Assembly: GCA_030039105.1 (NCBI GenBank)
Contig: JASHQO010000286.1
Coordinates: 1 to 16,686, forward strand
From: Xanthobacteraceae bacterium
Lineage (GTDB): Bacteria > Pseudomonadota > Alphaproteobacteria > Rhizobiales > Xanthobacteraceae
Direction: 5' to 3'
DNA length: 16,686 nucleotides
The notes under the pieces are model-generated. The model saw only the letters and a list, made by a program, of their open reading frames with translations. It made no database searches and was not told the origin of the DNA. How positions within the stretch are numbered: the first letter of the stretch is position 1; every line of letters starts with the position of its first letter. Below are positions 16,101 through 16,686 of the stretch, in pieces. Both the position numbers and the translations under genes were made by a program.

Positions 16101-16686
16101 GAGCTCAAGGCCGGCGACGAGGCGCGGGTGGCGATTGCCGCCGTCGACGTCGGCATTCTCAACCTGACCAATTACAAGCCGCCGTCGCCGGACGACTACT
16201 ATCTCGGCCAGCGCGCGCTGTCGGCCGACATCCGCGATCTCTACGGCGAACTGATCGATGGCATGCAAGGCGTGCGCGGCCAGATCCGCACCGGCGGCGA
16301 CGAAGGCGCGCAACTCCAGGCCAGCCCGCCGACCGGGCCGCCGCTCGCCTTCTTCTCCGGCATCGTCACCGTCGGTGCCGGCGGCACGGCGGACGTTGCG
16401 TTCGACATACCCGACTTCGCCGGCACCGTCCGCGTCATGGCAGTGGCGTGGAGCAAGGACAAGGTCGGCAACGCCACCACCGACGTCATCGTGCGCGATC
16501 CGGTGGTGCTGACGGCGACCTTACCGCGCTTCCTGCTGCCCGGCGACCGGTCCACGATCCATCTCGATCTCGACAATGTCGAAGGCGCGCCCGGCGATTA
16601 CGCGATCGCCGCGACCGCCGCCGACACCGTCGTGGCCGGAGCCGGCGCCACGCAAAAGCTGACGCTCGCCGCTAAGGCGCGTGGCG
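13101..16686 (+). CDS. Secreted alpha-2-macroglobulin family protein (partial, C-terminus off window)
   Basis: The frame is open from ATG 13101 to the right edge, 1195 codons without a stop. The start has GGGAGGA upstream. A signal peptide (MFALLRARLAVAVAAALVLAVPFAARA, 27 residues, basic then hydrophobic, ending ARA) directs it to the periplasm. There is no lipobox, unlike E. coli YfhM. Residues about 60-195 look like helical TPR-type repeats (KNDFRNGMMLLGQIVAAQPN; FLGDVMRQRELWRPALDALR). Next come a segment with Cys204 and Cys239 and beta-rich macroglobulin domains: YVLPRAGQRGIPV (about 290-302), AERGVYRSGETAYVTALLRD (528-547) and LDKSEYRPGDTMTVAV (about 881-896). The family-typical AAVDVGILNLTNYKPPSPDD and ALSADIRDLYGELIDG lie near 1013-1055, and VRDPVVLTATLPRFLLPGDR near 1132-1151. 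Such proteins are thought to trap proteases that enter the periplasm, often beside penicillin-binding protein 1C, which would lie off window. The thioester motif (CxEQ) would be beyond the edge, so activity type is open. Confidence 0.93.
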   Translation, partial: MFALLRARLAVAVAAALVLAVPFAARAADKAFVDDDLADSAVQLEAQIKSDAGAPTKPLAQIRKDADSAFAKNDFRNGMMLLGQIVAAQPNDATTWLRLGRTVMQIRPVNDQERATLLQRASTAAYIAYQRTTNRNEEADSLAFLGDVMRQRELWRPALDALRLSLDIREAADVRAQYERLRDQYGFRVLDYSVDADTASPRACFQLSEDLPARTDFSPFVVVAGIDKPAISTTEKQLCVEGLKHGETYTVTLRAGLPSVVHESLSRSSDFTVYVRDRRPEVRFSSTAYVLPRAGQRGIPVISVNTKAAAVEIYRIGDRNLVAAIIGSTSYDRGDFQRSLDTTDVAHLKESRGVPVWSGELAIDRAPINEDVTTAFPVDQAVGDLKPGVYVMVAQPKELKSLDNSYDTLATQWFIVSDLGLTAFTGNDGIHAFVNSLATADAKKDVEVRLISRSNEVLASRRTDAGGHVQFESGLTKGEGGAEPMLIAVNDGQDDFAFLNLAAPAFDLTDRGVSGRPAPNGLDAFVYAERGVYRSGETAYVTALLRDAQGAAAPGAPLTLVIERPDGVEYKRAVVQDGGLGGHSLALPIAASAPTGTWHVHAFTDPKRPAVGETTFLVEDYVPDRIEFDMTSSSTAISKTNPVTVDLSGRFLYGAPAAGLDLDGDVNIAVAGERTGFAGYEFGLDGEDVPAVKQPLEDLPSTDESGKAKLTVNLDKLPSSTHPLEAKITVRMSEPGGRAVEHAITLPVAASGNMIGVKPLFSGRALADGASAGFDIVVVAPNGVTIPTEGLHYELLSVETRYQFYKRDGAWHFEPVKTTRRISDGSLDTTDKPGHLSLPVNFGRYRLNVSDASGTTTSVGFDAGWYVDASADTPDMLETALDKSEYRPGDTMTVAVTARSAGKLTIAVVGDKLFASQTADIKQAGVTQVKIPVGTDWGSGAYIVATMRRPLDAPAQRMPGRAIGVQWFAIDRAAKTLTVDLKPPALLRPNSTLHIPVKIDELKAGDEARVAIAAVDVGILNLTNYKPPSPDDYYLGQRALSADIRDLYGELIDGMQGVRGQIRTGGDEGAQLQASPPTGPPLAFFSGIVTVGAGGTADVAFDIPDFAGTVRVMAVAWSKDKVGNATTDVIVRDPVVLTATLPRFLLPGDRSTIHLDLDNVEGAPGDYAIAATAADTVVAGAGATQKLTLAAKARG

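Overview
The window is high-GC DNA from an alphaproteobacterium, most likely of the Hyphomicrobiales (Bradyrhizobium / Xanthobacteraceae-like). The basis is the base composition, the dense Tat-exported solute-binding proteins, and two intergenic inverted repeats that resemble families scattered through those genomes. This is an inference from sequence style; there is no rRNA or marker gene in the window. Plasmid, phage, IS and CRISPR features are not visible. Apart from the qor/small secreted gene/tRNA/A2M end, the window reads as a solute-uptake island.

Layout. (1) 1-7393: two CUT1-type sugar ABC importers sit head to head. The left one runs on the minus strand (binding protein, permease, second permease cut by the window edge). 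The right one runs on the plus strand (binding protein, permease, permease, ATPase). Their binding-protein genes are divergent across 260 bp that contain a perfect 10-bp-arm inverted repeat. In both operons a strong hairpin without a U-tract lies between the binding-protein gene and the first permease gene. Only the right operon shows an ATPase. (2) 7397-10240 (minus): a complete three-gene TRAP transporter (dctP, dctQ, dctM). (3) 10358-11170 (plus): a gene divergent from the TRAP operon that closely resembles uronate dehydrogenase (udh). (4) 11175-11303: a long three-arm inverted repeat between convergent udh and a zinc-free quinone oxidoreductase gene (minus, 11316-12242). (5) 12392-12718: a small secreted protein with a GTG start. 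(6) 12732-12807: tRNA-Arg(UCU) on the minus strand. (7) 13101 to the right edge: the first 1195 codons of a very large secreted alpha-2-macroglobulin family protein.

How the genes work together. The best-supported biological unit is TRAP plus Udh. The TRAP system would import a hexuronate (galacturonate or glucuronate) and Udh would oxidise it to the aldarolactone, the first step of the oxidative hexuronate route. The later steps (lactone isomerase/cycloisomerase, dehydratases) and any regulator gene are not in the window. The two ABC importers may supply related plant-derived sugars, but nothing in their sequences fixes a substrate. The alpha-2-macroglobulin is a separate, envelope-protection function.

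The most noteworthy observations are the mirrored ABC operons with a shared candidate operator and matching intercistronic hairpins, the linkage of a TRAP importer to a uronate dehydrogenase with an operator-like site between them, and the long composite inverted repeat between udh and qor. I did not find convincing evidence for a wholly new kind of system.
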